Shown here in pieces: positions 63,279 through 64,000 of a stretch of DNA of 64,000 nucleotides (position 1 is its first letter; each line of letters starts with the position of its first letter). A model generated the notes under the pieces. The model was not told where the DNA came from. It did not search any database and saw only the letters and a program-made list of their open reading frames with translations. The stretch lies in the NCBI GenBank assembly GCA_963753115.1, contig CAVWBB010000029.1, forward strand, positions 62,001-126,000. Direction: 5' to 3'. The stretch is from Bog-473 sp963753115 (GTDB taxonomy: Bacteria > Actinomycetota > Acidimicrobiia > Acidimicrobiales > RAAP-2). The translations under genes were made by a program, and so were the position numbers.

Positions 63279-64000
63279 TCAGCTTCTGGCGGCATAACGG
63301 CCGTCTGCCGCGAAGCGAAACCTGTCGCCGTAGGAGAACTCGGCTACCAGGCTGAATCGATCGGCCCGGAGCACAGTGTGGCGCCACTCGACAGGCTGAC
63401 CCTTGGAGCACCCGAGCCGTTCGATCGAGAATGCGGCGTGGCGCGAAGACATCGCAAGCGTCACTCGGTCCGCTCTGTCGGGCACGATGGCGCGAATCGT
63501 TTCCCTGCCGCCGGTCACCGAGACATCGACGTGCTTGGCCAGCTCGTCGTACAAGGCGGTGTGCGAGAAGTCCACCTTGAGCAGCGGTCTGCCGATAGTC
63601 GCGGGCATCCAGACACGGTCGAGAGCCAGCGGAATCCCGTCGGCCAGCCGCACGCGTTCGAGATAGAAGAGCGGCTCATCAACTGCCTCGGCGAGATGAG
63701 CGGCTGCGTCTGCATCAGTACGGAGCTCGAGGGCTCTGATCACGCTTCGTTGTTCGAGTCCAGAATCCTCTACCGAGGCAAAGAGGCTGTAGAGGGCGCC
63801 AACTGGTTGTTGGATTTCGGACGGGGCCGCCACCCGGGGCCTCCGCCCGCGCTCGGCCACCACGACCCCGTCTTCGCGTAGCCGGCGCAGCGCGTCGCGC
63901 ACGGTATTTCGGCTCACCTTGTACTCGCCCACGAGGAACATCTCACCGGGAAACCAGCCCTCGAATTCGCCCGCTTCCAGGCGACGAAGGAGATCCCGTT
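63279..64000 (-). CDS. GntR/HutC-type regulator (UTRA domain), N-terminus beyond the window
   Basis: The frame is open through the right window edge; the visible part begins LLRRLEAGEFEGWFPGEMFL and continues GEYKVSRNTVRDALRRLRED, the GntR winged helix, so only the first residues are missing. From about residue 95 a UTRA ligand domain follows (FYLERVRLADGIPLALDRVW, ALYDELAKHVDVSV, GQPVEWRHTVLRADRFSLVA). HutC-type regulators sense small metabolites such as amino acids or sugar amines. It is transcribed towards the MshC-like gene 111 bp downstream and may control it. Confidence 0.88.
   Translation of the reverse strand, partial: RDLLRRLEAGEFEGWFPGEMFLVGEYKVSRNTVRDALRRLREDGVVVAERGRRPRVAAPSEIQQPVGALYSLFASVEDSGLEQRSVIRALELRTDADAAAHLAEAVDEPLFYLERVRLADGIPLALDRVWMPATIGRPLLKVDFSHTALYDELAKHVDVSVTGGRETIRAIVPDRADRVTLAMSSRHAAFSIERLGCSKGQPVEWRHTVLRADRFSLVAEFSYGDRFRFAADGRYAARS

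Overview
The window is high-G+C, gene-dense DNA read on both strands. Gene content points to Actinomycetota, most likely an Acidimicrobiia-type lineage: a WhiG/FliA-type sigma factor, a WS/DGAT wax-ester/triacylglycerol synthase, an MshC-like cysteine ligase, two acyl-CoA dehydrogenases and deazaflavin-type enzymes. The taxonomic call is inference from gene content. No rRNA, tRNA or CRISPR array was seen.

Layout. (1) 1-30.9 kb is ordinary chromosomal backbone: small enzymes (VOC, methyltransferase, SDR), an UPF0016 cation exporter, a large AAA-LuxR regulator, two tandem orphan OmpR-type response regulators, a WhiG-like sigma factor, glutamate decarboxylase, formate-THF ligase, an acyl-CoA dehydrogenase, tsaD-tsaC, a VOC-WS/DGAT pair facing an esterase, a branched-chain-amino-acid-type ABC operon with a fused LivH-LivM permease, valS, cysS, and an acyl-CoA dehydrogenase behind a perfect 16-bp palindrome. 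(2) 30.9-56.2 kb is a genomic island. The last 27 codons of the acyl-CoA dehydrogenase plus 11 bp downstream (95 bp) recur 25.2 kb away at 93/95 identity, and an AlpA-like excisionase with a truncated integrase lies just inside the right copy. The island has visibly lower G+C. Its cargo includes a lone cytochrome oxidase subunit I, a collagen-like membrane protein, a patatin, a STAS protein, an enolase-superfamily enzyme, a TPP enzyme/GMC dehydrogenase operon, a hemerythrin, an MFS transporter and a TetR regulator divergent from an SDR-HPP-GH15 operon. Its right third (50.4-56 kb) is decayed: MarR, ClC channel, deazaflavin oxidoreductase and LuxR remnants. (3) 56.2-64 kb is again backbone-like: a TetR regulator divergent from a four-gene membrane operon (two paralogous membrane proteins, a COX3/NorE-like and a COX4-like protein), a leftward SQR-TusE-DsrE2 sulfur operon, and an MshC-like ligase next to a GntR/UTRA regulator cut by the window end.

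How parts work together. Inside the island the TetR regulator's own promoter carries two GTAC-N2-GTAC boxes 25 bp apart. The same paired box stands before the patatin gene and before the collagen-like operon, which defines a probable island regulon. Three backbone genes (SDR, livG, valS) each carry one apparent single-base insertion. Because valS is normally essential, sequence error is likely there, whereas the several frame breaks in the island's right arm look more like real decay.
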